A DNA stretch of 40,118 nt from Acidobacteriota bacterium (GTDB taxonomy: Bacteria; Acidobacteriota; Vicinamibacteria; Vicinamibacterales; SCN-69-37), in the NCBI GenBank assembly GCA_004297655.1, contig SCUN01000192.1:1-40118 (forward strand), given 5' to 3'. The notes under the pieces were generated by a model that saw nothing but the letters and a program-made list of their open reading frames with translations, did not search any database and was not told where the DNA came from. The number at the start of each line of letters is the position of its first letter. The stretch's first letter is position 1. The position numbers were made by a program, and so were the translations under genes. Positions 21,115-29,054 of the stretch are shown here, in pieces.

Positions 21115-22197
21115 ATGAAGATCGGGAAGATCACACTTGAACATCCGGTTGCGCTCGCGCCAATGGCGGGCATGACAGACACCGCGTTTCGCCGGCTGGT
21201 GAAGCGCCGGGGCGGGTGTGGGCTGGTCGTCACCGAGATGGTGAGCTCTGAAGGACTCGTGCGCGGCATCGATCGCACGCTCGAGTACGCCGAGTACACC
21301 GAGGAAGAACGGCCCGTGTCGATTCAGATTTTCGGCGGCGATCCCATCAAGATGGCGGACGCCGCGCAGATCGTCGAAGGCATGGGCGCCGACATCGTCG
21401 ACATCAACATGGGATGCCCGGTGCCGAAGATCGCGAAACACAATGCCGGCTGCAGCCTGATGCGCGAGCCGTCGCATGCCGCTGACGTCGTTCGCGCGAT
21501 GGCGAAGGCCGTGCGGATTCCGGTGACGGTGAAGATGCGCGCCGGCTGGAACGAGCGCGAAGTCAATGCGCCGCTGCTCGCCAGGATGGTGGAGGACGCG
21601 GGCGCCGCGGCGATCGCGGTGCACGGCCGCACGGCGGCGCAGTCGTACTCGGGAGAATCGGATTGGAGCCTGATCTCGCGCGTGGCGGGCGGCGTCTCGA
21701 TTCCCGTGTTTGGCTCGGGTGACTGTGTCGAGCCGGACCAGATCGTCGACCGGCTTGGGCATCACAACGTGGGCGGCGTGCTGGTCGGGCGCGGCGCGCT
21801 CAGAAACCCGTGGATCTTCCGGCAGGCCGCGGATCTGGCGGCTGGACGAACGGCGGAAGCCGTCACGCTCGAAGAACGCGGCCGGTTCCTCCTCGACTAT
21901 CTCGACCTGCTTCTTAATGAACGCGTCAACGAGGCGGACGGCTTCAGGCACGCCGCGCCGGGATTCACAGGAAGCCAGGAGCCGGCAAAAGGCCGGGCCA
22001 AGTGGGTCATCAATAAGCTCCGGGCGCTGAACTCCTGGTACACGAAGGGCCTTGTCGGCGGCTCGCACCTGCGAGTCGCAATCAACAGTTGCGAGACGAT
22101 CGATAATCTAAGACTGACGATCACTGACTTTTTTGGCATCCAGCCAAAAACAGTCGGCGTCGACGATCATCGTCCTGTCGCAGTTCTCCCAGAATAG
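21115..22197 (+). CDS. dusB: tRNA dihydrouridine synthase DusB-like
   Basis: ALAPMAGMTDTAFRRLVKRRGGCGLVVTEMVSSEGL, DINMGCPVPKIAKHNAGC, RGALRNPWIF. Confidence 0.95.
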   Translation: MKIGKITLEHPVALAPMAGMTDTAFRRLVKRRGGCGLVVTEMVSSEGLVRGIDRTLEYAEYTEEERPVSIQIFGGDPIKMADAAQIVEGMGADIVDINMGCPVPKIAKHNAGCSLMREPSHAADVVRAMAKAVRIPVTVKMRAGWNEREVNAPLLARMVEDAGAAAIAVHGRTAAQSYSGESDWSLISRVAGGVSIPVFGSGDCVEPDQIVDRLGHHNVGGVLVGRGALRNPWIFRQAADLAAGRTAEAVTLEERGRFLLDYLDLLLNERVNEADGFRHAAPGFTGSQEPAKGRAKWVINKLRALNSWYTKGLVGGSHLRVAINSCETIDNLRLTITDFFGIQPKTVGVDDHRPVAVLPE

Positions 22198-22461
22198 CTG
22201 CCCAAGTCGCTGGTGCAGTGGGTGCTCGAGGTAGGACTTGAGCCCGCCAAGGTCGTCAAATTCAACGACACTGACGTAGGAATAGGTCTGATCACCAACC
22301 TTGGCCTCATAGCCGGCGCCGATCAGTTGCCGGCGGCCGACCATGGACCTGGCGACCGAAGGGATCTGCCTGAACGCCACTTTCATTGCATCCAGGAACG
22401 CCTCACGATCCGCGTCAGTGGTGGTCGCCTTGGGTTCGAACAAGACGACGTGCGCGATCAT
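22108..22461 (-). CDS. Dabb-type stress-responsive alpha/beta barrel protein
   Basis: MIAHVVLFEPKATTTDADREAFLDAMKVAFRQIPSV..VVEFDDLGGLKSYLEHPLHQRL resembles Dabb (Stress responsive A/B barrel) proteins. Confidence 0.8.
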   Translation of the reverse strand: MIAHVVLFEPKATTTDADREAFLDAMKVAFRQIPSVARSMVGRRQLIGAGYEAKVGDQTYSYVSVVEFDDLGGLKSYLEHPLHQRLGQLFWENCDRTMIVDADCFWLDAKKVSDRQS

Positions 22462-23294
22462 TGCTTGGGACCTCGGGGACCCCGAGGCCCGCGGGGACCA
22501 CGTGGCGGACCGCCGTAGCCCTTCGGTCCGCCGAACTTCTTGGGTCCTGTGCCGAACGACTTGCCGCCGCCGAACTTCTTCGGTCCGCCAAACGACTTCC
22601 GTTCGCCAAACGGCTTTGCGGCGCCAAAGGGCTTGCGCTCACCGAACTTCTTCGGCCCGTCGAAGGGCTTCCGGGCGCCGAACGGTTTGCGATCGCCAAA
22701 CGGTTTTCGGTCGCCGAAGGGCTTGCGCTCGCCGTCGAAGGGCTTGCGCTCGCCATCAAACGGCTTTCGTGCCCCAAACGGCTTTCGCTCACCGAACGGC
22801 TTGCGGTCCCCAAAGGGTTTTCGCTCGCCGAATGATTTCCGCTCGCCGAACGGTTTGCGATCACCAAACGGCTTTCGCTCGCCAAAGGGTTTGCGCGCGC
22901 GGAAGTCGCCCTCCGGCCTCGGCGGACGCGGTGGCCTCGGGATGGCGTCCCCCGCCGGCTCGACATCGCGCGGCCGGCCGAAATTTCGCTCCTTGAACCG
23001 CGCGCGTCTTACGTCGCGCGGGATGTCGTACTTGGCGCGAGGATCCTTGTGTTCGCCGCCAGGACGCCAATCGGGCTTTCGCTCTTTGCGGAACTCTTCG
23101 CGCTTCAGGCCTTCGGCGAGGGCTTCGTCGCGCGAGTTGAAGAACTTCGCGCCGTCAAACCACTTGATCTCGGCATCCGGCTGCGTCCGCTGCAGTTGAT
23201 GCAGCGTCGTTTCCAGCATCGATCGGTCGCTCGAACGAAATGACGTCGGCACGTCGCCCGACACGATCACCCAGTATTTTCCTGCTCTCGCCAT
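22458..23294 (-). CDS. Basic repeat protein: short N-terminal domain plus about 20 RKPFG-like hexapeptide repeats and GPR tail
   Basis: Repeat block maps to about 22461-22900 with units ERKPFG/DRKPFG/ARKPFDG/PKKFG; ATGA overlap with downstream Dabb gene at 22458-22461 supports this frame. Confidence 0.85.
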   Translation of the reverse strand: MARAGKYWVIVSGDVPTSFRSSDRSMLETTLHQLQRTQPDAEIKWFDGAKFFNSRDEALAEGLKREEFRKERKPDWRPGGEHKDPRAKYDIPRDVRRARFKERNFGRPRDVEPAGDAIPRPPRPPRPEGDFRARKPFGERKPFGDRKPFGERKSFGERKPFGDRKPFGERKPFGARKPFDGERKPFDGERKPFGDRKPFGDRKPFGARKPFDGPKKFGERKPFGAAKPFGERKSFGGPKKFGGGKSFGTGPKKFGGPKGYGGPPRGPRGPRGPRGPKQ

Positions 23295-23309
23295 AGTTGT
23301 CTCGTGCTT

Positions 23310-24710
23310 CTAGTGCCCGGTTCGTTCCAGGCGCTTCAATTTCTCGATCAGCGTCGTGCGTTTCAGGCCGAGGAGTTCGGCCGCCTGCCGTTTGTTGCCG
23401 TTCGTCTTCGCGAGAGCCTGCCGAATGCGCGTGTGCTCGTACCGTGAGACTTCGTCATCGAGCAGGATGCCTGAGTCCGGCAGCTCCAGGTCATCGGCCG
23501 GACGAACTGCGGTGGTCTGCCGCACATCTTCGGAGAGGTCGGACGCCTCGATCTGCGACCGGCCCGGCGACAGCGCGAAGGCGCGTTCGATGACGTTCTC
23601 GAGCTGGCGCACATTGCCCGGCCAGTCGAACGACATGAGCGCCTGCTGCGCTTCCTGCGACAGCGTCACGCGGCCCCGCGGGGGCGACGCGTCTTTCGAG
23701 AAGCGTTCGAGGAAGTGCTGCGCCAGAAGCGGCACGTCCGCGCGGCGCTCGCGCAGGGCCGGCACGTGCACAGGAATGACGTTCAACCGATAGTACAAAT
23801 CCTCGCGGAACGTCCCGGCTTCGACCATCTTCTTCAAGTCGGAATTCGTAGCCGCAATCACGCGCACGTCGACTTTCACGGTTTGCGAGTCGCCGACGCG
23901 CTCGAACTCGCGCGATTGAAGAACCCGCAAGAGCTTCGATTGCAGCGCGGGGCTCATCGTGCCCACTTCGTCCAGAAACAGCGTGCCGCGATGGGCCTGC
24001 TCGAGCCGCCCCTGACGGTTGGCGACGGCGCCAGTGAATGCGCCGCGCACGTGCCCGAAGAGCTCGGCTTCGAGCAGCGTCTCCGGGATCGCGCTGCAGT
24101 TGATCGCGACAAACCGCTGGCTGCGCCGCGGGCTCGCGTCGTGAAGTCCACGCGCGGCCAGTTCCTTGCCCGTGCCGGTCTCGCCCGTGATCAGCACAGT
24201 GCTGGAGGTCGCCGCGACCGTCTCGAGCAGTTCGAATAACCGCATCATGATCGGCGTCCGGCCGATCATGCCGTCGATGCGATATCGATCGCGCAACTGC
24301 GCGCGCAGATAGGCGTTCTCGGAACGCAAGCGTCGGCGCTCAATCGCGACGCTCAACTCGTGCCGGAGCTCCTCGAACTGGAAGGGCTTGGTGATGAACC
24401 CTTCCGCGCCGATGCGCGTGACCTCGACCGCTTCCCTCACGGTCGCGTACCCGGTGATGACGATGGCGATGATGTCGGGATAGCGGGCGAGGGCCTCATC
24501 GAGGAGCTGCCGGCCGTCGACGCCCGGCATGCGCAAGTCAGTGATGAGGACGTCGAAGGCGAATTCGGCCAGCCGCTCGAGGGCGGCTTCGCCGGTGCCG
24601 GCTTGTTCGACGCGGAAGCCCTGTTCGCCGAGTTGCTCGGCAATCGCCGAACGAAACCCCTCCTCGTCGTCAACAAGCAGCAGGTGAGTGGGGTTCTCGG
24701 CTGCCGGCAT
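23310..24710 (-). CDS. Sigma-54-dependent response regulator (NtrC family: REC-AAA+-Fis HTH)
   Basis: LLLVDDEEGFRSAI..VLITDLRMPGVDG REC; GETGTGKELAARGLH Walker A; GAFTGA; C-terminal TRIRQALAKTNGNKRQAAELLGLKRTTLIEKLKRL. Confidence 0.95.
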   Translation of the reverse strand: MPAAENPTHLLLVDDEEGFRSAIAEQLGEQGFRVEQAGTGEAALERLAEFAFDVLITDLRMPGVDGRQLLDEALARYPDIIAIVITGYATVREAVEVTRIGAEGFITKPFQFEELRHELSVAIERRRLRSENAYLRAQLRDRYRIDGMIGRTPIMMRLFELLETVAATSSTVLITGETGTGKELAARGLHDASPRRSQRFVAINCSAIPETLLEAELFGHVRGAFTGAVANRQGRLEQAHRGTLFLDEVGTMSPALQSKLLRVLQSREFERVGDSQTVKVDVRVIAATNSDLKKMVEAGTFREDLYYRLNVIPVHVPALRERRADVPLLAQHFLERFSKDASPPRGRVTLSQEAQQALMSFDWPGNVRQLENVIERAFALSPGRSQIEASDLSEDVRQTTAVRPADDLELPDSGILLDDEVSRYEHTRIRQALAKTNGNKRQAAELLGLKRTTLIEKLKRLERTGH

Positions 24711-24783
24711 TGGGCTGACGGCATTTTGACACACCGGTGCGGTCTACAGGCGGTTCCGACGCGGGCCGATAGTTTCAGCGAAT

Positions 24784-25056
24784 ATGAACCTGGTCGACCG
24801 CGAAACAGTCTCCATCCCCAGAGCCTGTGAATTGGTGAGCGTCAGCCGCCGAACCATCTACAACTGGATTTCAAGCGGGAAGGTCCAGTACGTGCGGACC
24901 GCCGGCGGGTCGGTCCGCATCTTCGCCGACACGCTGTGGCGGGATCCCGCCGCCGTTTCTCCCAAGGGAGAGGAACTTGACCGACGACCTAGCCCGGCAG
25001 TTTCACCAGCTGAACAACCAACTCGGGGTGATTCTCGCGAACGCCGAATTGCTTGA
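24784..25056 (+). CDS. Excisionase/BldC-like helix-turn-helix DNA-binding protein
   Basis: SIPRACELVSVSRRTIYNWISSGKVQYVRTAGGSVRIFADTLWR matches the winged-HTH excisionase family pattern. Confidence 0.8.
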   Translation: MNLVDRETVSIPRACELVSVSRRTIYNWISSGKVQYVRTAGGSVRIFADTLWRDPAAVSPKGEELDRRPSPAVSPAEQPTRGDSRERRIA

Positions 25057-25168
25057 GCAGCGGGCGACCGATCCTGCCCACAAAGCGCGTGCGGGCCAGG
25101 TCGTCGCCGGGGCGCTCGAGGCCATCACGATCGCCAAACGCATCCGACAATTGACGTCAGCTCAATGA
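24977..25168 (+). CDS. 63-aa stand-alone DHp/H-box-like protein, TTG start
   Basis: FHQLNNQLGVILANAELLEQR resembles histidine-kinase H-box; GGGAGAGG SD-like sequence 5' of TTG; overlaps the HTH ORF by 80 bp in another frame. Confidence 0.6.
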   Translation: MTDDLARQFHQLNNQLGVILANAELLEQRATDPAHKARAGQVVAGALEAITIAKRIRQLTSAQ

Positions 25169-25344
25169 CGGCAGGGTGTTCGGACGTCAGTCCGTTGACG
25201 CCTTCGGCACACTTCGGCGCACCGTTGCACACGGCTGCACGGTTCCTCTCAAGTCATCTAAGTCGTTAACAGCCAGTGCTTTAGTCGTGGTTCTGCTTCC
25301 CAGGACCGGCCTCCTGTGCTTTCGCCTTGCTTTCGTTTTTCCGC

Positions 25345-25360
25345 TTGGCACTGGCGTTGC
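25345..25360 (+). promoter_or_regulatory. Candidate sigma-54 (-24/-12) promoter upstream of sigma factor gene
   Basis: TTGGCACTGGCGTTGC: GG-N10-GC spacing with TGGCAC and TTGC elements. Confidence 0.5.
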
Positions 25361-25373
25361 CATTACAGGGGGC

Positions 25374-26198
25374 ATGCAGACCACTCCGCTTGCCGCTGCC
25401 CAGTACGACCGCGTCGTCGCCACTCTGCCGTTTGTGGAGTCGCTGGCGCGACGGATGGCCTCGACGATGCCGCACTCGATCGACCTCGGCGATCTCGTGC
25501 AGGACGGCGTGCTCGGTCTGATCGACGCCGCGAATCGCTTCGATGAAGCGCGCGGGATCAAGTTTGAGACGTTCGCGGAGCGCCGCGTACGCGGCGCGAT
25601 GATCGACGCGCTGCGTCGCGATGCCTGGCCGCGGGGCGTGCGCCGGGTGCGTCGCGAACTCGAAGCGGCGCGCGAACAACTGCGGCGCGAACTGGGCGGC
25701 GAGCCAACGATGGCCGATCTGGCGAAGCGCGTCGGCGTCGAGGAAAGCCGGCTCGAGCGCACGATCGTGCGGATCAACACCATTGAGTCGACGTCGGCGA
25801 TGGCCAACGCCGAGACCATCGACCAGTCCACGCTGCCGGCGGTGCTCGTGCCGAGCGAGCCGCCGTCGCCGCATCAGTCCTACGTGCAGACGGAGCTTCG
25901 CGAGCGCATGCGCGCCGCCATGCGCGCGTTGCCGTCGCGCGAACGCCGCATCATCGCGATGTACTACTTCGAGGAAGCGACGATGAAGCAGATCGGCGAC
26001 GAGATCGGCGTGAACGAGTCGCGCGTCTCGCAGCTGCATGCGCGGGCGATCACCCGATTGCGGAAGGCGGTCGGCGTTGGCGCCGACGCGTTCTTCGAGC
26101 CGTCGCGGACGGCGGCGGCCTCCGCGGCCCGGAAAGACAAACCGGCGAAGTCTAGCCGACTGTCTCTCGTGCGACGCGAACGAGATCGCGCAGCCTAA
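25374..26198 (+). CDS. FliA/WhiG-type (sigma-28 family) RNA polymerase sigma factor
   Basis: DLGDLVQDGVLGLIDAANRFDEARGIKFETFAERRVRGAMIDALRRDAWPRGVRR (regions 2.x), IAMYYFEEATMKQIGDEIGVNESRVSQLHARAITRLR (region 4). Confidence 0.92.
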   Translation: MQTTPLAAAQYDRVVATLPFVESLARRMASTMPHSIDLGDLVQDGVLGLIDAANRFDEARGIKFETFAERRVRGAMIDALRRDAWPRGVRRVRRELEAAREQLRRELGGEPTMADLAKRVGVEESRLERTIVRINTIESTSAMANAETIDQSTLPAVLVPSEPPSPHQSYVQTELRERMRAAMRALPSRERRIIAMYYFEEATMKQIGDEIGVNESRVSQLHARAITRLRKAVGVGADAFFEPSRTAAASAARKDKPAKSSRLSLVRRERDRAA

Positions 26199-27693
26199 AG
26201 GGCTTCGCGAGCCAGCGGCATCCGCTCTCCTCGAGGAATCGCTCGGCTTCCGTGCCGGCGACGTCGCCGGTGACGAAGACCATTCGCTTCGACAACGCCG
26301 GCCGCGTCACCGCGAGCCGGCGATAGAGCGACGGGCCGTCGAGTTTCGGCATCTTCAAATCACAGACCACCAGGTCATAAGACTGGCGATCGATCAGCGC
26401 GAGCGCGTCTTCGCCGTTGGTCGCGCGATCGACGACAAACCCGGCGTCGCCGAGCGCATCGGCCACGGCGGTACCCAGTGCCGCCTCGTCTTCCACCACG
26501 AGCGCGCGGGTGCCTTTGGGCACTTCCGGCGCCGGCCGCGCCGGGATCGGCGCGCTCATCCGCAGACTGTTGCCGCCGACCGGCAGTTCGAGCGTGAACG
26601 CCGCGCCGCGGCCGCCGGCGCTGCCGGGAATGGACGCGACGCTCAGGGTGCCGCCGTGTTCCTGGGCGATCGCGTAGGCCACGGTCAGGCCGAGGCCGGT
26701 GCCTTTGCCGACTTCCTTCGTCGTGAAGAACGGGTCGAAGATCTTCGCCTGCACATCCGCCGGAATCCCGGGGCCATCGTCGCTCACTTCGAGCTTGACG
26801 CAGTCGTGCTCGGGCTCGTGCCACGAGCGGAGGATCAGCGTGCCTCGGCCGTGCGCGCCGATCATGGCCTGTTCGGCGTTGATGATGAGGTTGAGCAGCA
26901 CCTGTTGGATCTGATGCGGGTCCGCGAACACCTGAGGCAACCCTGACGCCAGCGCTTCGAGGATGACGACATTGGCGACGCGCTGCTCGTAGGCGCGCAG
27001 CGCGAGCGTGTCGCGGACGACGTGATTGAGGTCCACCATCGTGCGCGTGGTGTGGCGCTTGCGCGCGAACGTCTGGAGATTGCGCACGATGCGCGCGGCA
27101 CGTTCGGCCGCGTTGTGGATGGCGTCGAGGTCGCGCCGCGTGGTCTCGTCGAGCGGCTTGCCGGTCAGGCGTTCGGCGCAGGCCAGCACGGTCGCCAGCG
27201 GGTTGTTGAGTTCGTGCGCGACGCCGCTCATGGTCTGTCCCAGCGCCGCAAGTTTCTCCGCCTGCAGGAGCTGGTGGTACAGATCGCGCGCCTGGTCCTC
27301 GAGCTTCTTGCGTTCGGTGACGTCGCGCATGACGGCTTCGATGCGCAGCGTGCCGTCACGCGGCATCGTGTCGGCGCGGGCGGTGACCTCGACCCACATC
27401 GCCGAGCCGTCGGCGCGGCGGAGACGCAACAGGTAGTCCTGCGTCGAGCCGTCGCGCGCCAATTGCTGAAGGAAGGAGGCTCGCGCCTGGGTATCGACGA
27501 AGCGGGCGGGCTCGAACGGCCGCACATCGCCGGCGGGGACGTCGTCGGCCCACCCGAACATGAGGCGGAGGTGCGGATTGGCGGCGAGCGTGGCGGTGGA
27601 TTCGGCCGTTGCGCCCACGAGGCCGATGAACACGCCCTCGTGGACGGCTTGGAACAGGCGCGCGAACGCGTCGCTTGAAAGGGACGCGGGCAC
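26152..27693 (-). CDS. Hybrid histidine kinase (PAS-HisKA-HATPase-REC)
   Basis: PAS region; [22 protein letters not shown]-box; [65 protein letters not shown]. Confidence 0.95.
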   Translation of the reverse strand: MPASLSSDAFARLFQAVHEGVFIGLVGATAESTATLAANPHLRLMFGWADDVPAGDVRPFEPARFVDTQARASFLQQLARDGSTQDYLLRLRRADGSAMWVEVTARADTMPRDGTLRIEAVMRDVTERKKLEDQARDLYHQLLQAEKLAALGQTMSGVAHELNNPLATVLACAERLTGKPLDETTRRDLDAIHNAAERAARIVRNLQTFARKRHTTRTMVDLNHVVRDTLALRAYEQRVANVVILEALASGLPQVFADPHQIQQVLLNLIINAEQAMIGAHGRGTLILRSWHEPEHDCVKLEVSDDGPGIPADVQAKIFDPFFTTKEVGKGTGLGLTVAYAIAQEHGGTLSVASIPGSAGGRGAAFTLELPVGGNSLRMSAPIPARPAPEVPKGTRALVVEDEAALGTAVADALGDAGFVVDRATNGEDALALIDRQSYDLVVCDLKMPKLDGPSLYRRLAVTRPALSKRMVFVTGDVAGTEAERFLEESGCRWLAKPFRLRDLVRVARETVG

Positions 27694-27700
27694 GATTCTC

Positions 27701-28219
27701 CTAGTCGCCCTTACCGCGCGTTGGCGGCATCGGCGTGGGCGTGTGGCCCGGGTACGACGATGCGTATTTGGCTTCGATCAGCTTGCGGATATCGGCGGTG
27801 CTGGCGCCGGCGTTGCTCATCTGCATCGTCTCGAGCGCGACGCGGAGGCAGATCTCGCAGTTGATCCCGTGATTGTCCCAGGTGATGCCGTTCTTGCGGC
27901 TGGCGACGAAGCACGACTCGTTGCTCTTGTGGCCGCCGCGCTCGCAGCCGCAGAAGCAGGGGATGTAGCTGATGACTTCCGGGTGGCGGGCGGCGAATTC
28001 GTACGCCATCTTCACTTCGGCCAGCGACAAGGGGGCGTTGTCGGCGCCGGGCGGCAGCGGCGGGAGATCGGGCGCGATCGACAAGCGGTTCGCCGCAGGT
28101 GTGACCGCGGATGTCAGCGGCACGGGTTGTGATGAATCCGGAGGCGGCGTGGCGTTTTTGGAGCACGCGGCCCCGGAAAAAATGATGAGAAGCACGGCGA
28201 TCAGCAGTCGTGAGCGCAT
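27701..28219 (-). CDS. PCYCGC-motif lipoprotein
   Basis: Lipobox-like LLIIFSGAAC; SYIPCFCGCERGGHKSNESCFV and NHGINCEICL match the PCYCGC-motif family pattern. Confidence 0.85.
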   Translation of the reverse strand: MRSRLLIAVLLIIFSGAACSKNATPPPDSSQPVPLTSAVTPAANRLSIAPDLPPLPPGADNAPLSLAEVKMAYEFAARHPEVISYIPCFCGCERGGHKSNESCFVASRKNGITWDNHGINCEICLRVALETMQMSNAGASTADIRKLIEAKYASSYPGHTPTPMPPTRGKGD

Positions 28220-28256
28220 GCGAAATCTTAGCATCTCGCAGTACACTGACTGCTTC

Positions 28257-29054
28257 ATGTTCACGGCGGACTTGCTCGCGGGGAAGACCGCGATCGTCAC
28301 CGGCGGCGGCACCGGCCTGGGCCTGGCGACGGCGCAGCGGTTTGCGTCGCTCGGCGCGAACGTGGTGCTGGCGAGCCGCAACACGGAGCATCTCGAAACC
28401 GGCGCCGCGGCGGTGCGCGCGACGGCGCCGTCTGCCGGCGTGTTGACCGTCGTGACCGACGTCCGAAAACCGGAAGACGTCGATCGAATGGTGGCCGAGA
28501 CCGTGTCGAGGTTTGGCACGGTCGACATCCTGGTCAACAACGCTGCCGGGAACTTCATCTGCAAGGCCGAGGATCTCTCGCCCAACGGCTGGAACTCGGT
28601 GATCAACATCGTGCTCAACGGCAGCTTCTATTGCTCGCGCGCGGTTGGCCGGCACATGATCGCCGCCGGGCATGGCGGCTCGATTGTGTCGATCGTCGCG
28701 ACCTACGCGTGGACGGGCAGCGCCGGCACGATTCATTCGGCGGCCGCCAAAGCCGGGGTGATGGCCATGACCCAGACGCTCGCGGTGGAGTGGGCGCGCC
28801 ACAAGATTCGCGTGAACGCCGTGGCGCCGGGTCCGATCGAATCGCCGGGCGCGGCGAAGCAGTTGTGGGCGTCGGAAGCCGATGTCGCGAAGATCACCGA
28901 GATGGTGCCCCTCAAACGGTGGGGCAAGCCTGAGGAAATCGCCGACGCGGTGACGTTTCTCGTCTCGCCGCAATCCGGGTACATCACCGGCGATGTGCTC
29001 GTGGTGGACGGCGGCAATTGGCTCGGTCGCGGACCGTTCGGGTTCATCTCATGA
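28257..29054 (+). CDS. SDR family oxidoreductase (2,4-dienoyl-CoA reductase-like)
   Basis: GKTAIVTGGGTGLGLATAQRFASLGANVVLASRN, NNAAGNFICKAEDLSPNGWNSVI, ITGDVLVVDGGNWLG. Confidence 0.9.
   Translation: MFTADLLAGKTAIVTGGGTGLGLATAQRFASLGANVVLASRNTEHLETGAAAVRATAPSAGVLTVVTDVRKPEDVDRMVAETVSRFGTVDILVNNAAGNFICKAEDLSPNGWNSVINIVLNGSFYCSRAVGRHMIAAGHGGSIVSIVATYAWTGSAGTIHSAAAKAGVMAMTQTLAVEWARHKIRVNAVAPGPIESPGAAKQLWASEADVAKITEMVPLKRWGKPEEIADAVTFLVSPQSGYITGDVLVVDGGNWLGRGPFGFIS

Noticed and set aside
22470-22510. GGACC-rich 9-bp period at the end of the repeat protein
   Set aside because: Simple consequence of coding the GPR tripeptide repeat; not treated as a separate element.
22343-23199. Plus-strand ORFs with RSPNGF/RRTSSARR-type repeats across 22.3-23.2 kb
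   Set aside because: Mirror images of the 18-nt repeat array coding RKPFG on the minus strand; the minus frame has a coherent N-terminal domain and ATGA coupling to the downstream gene.
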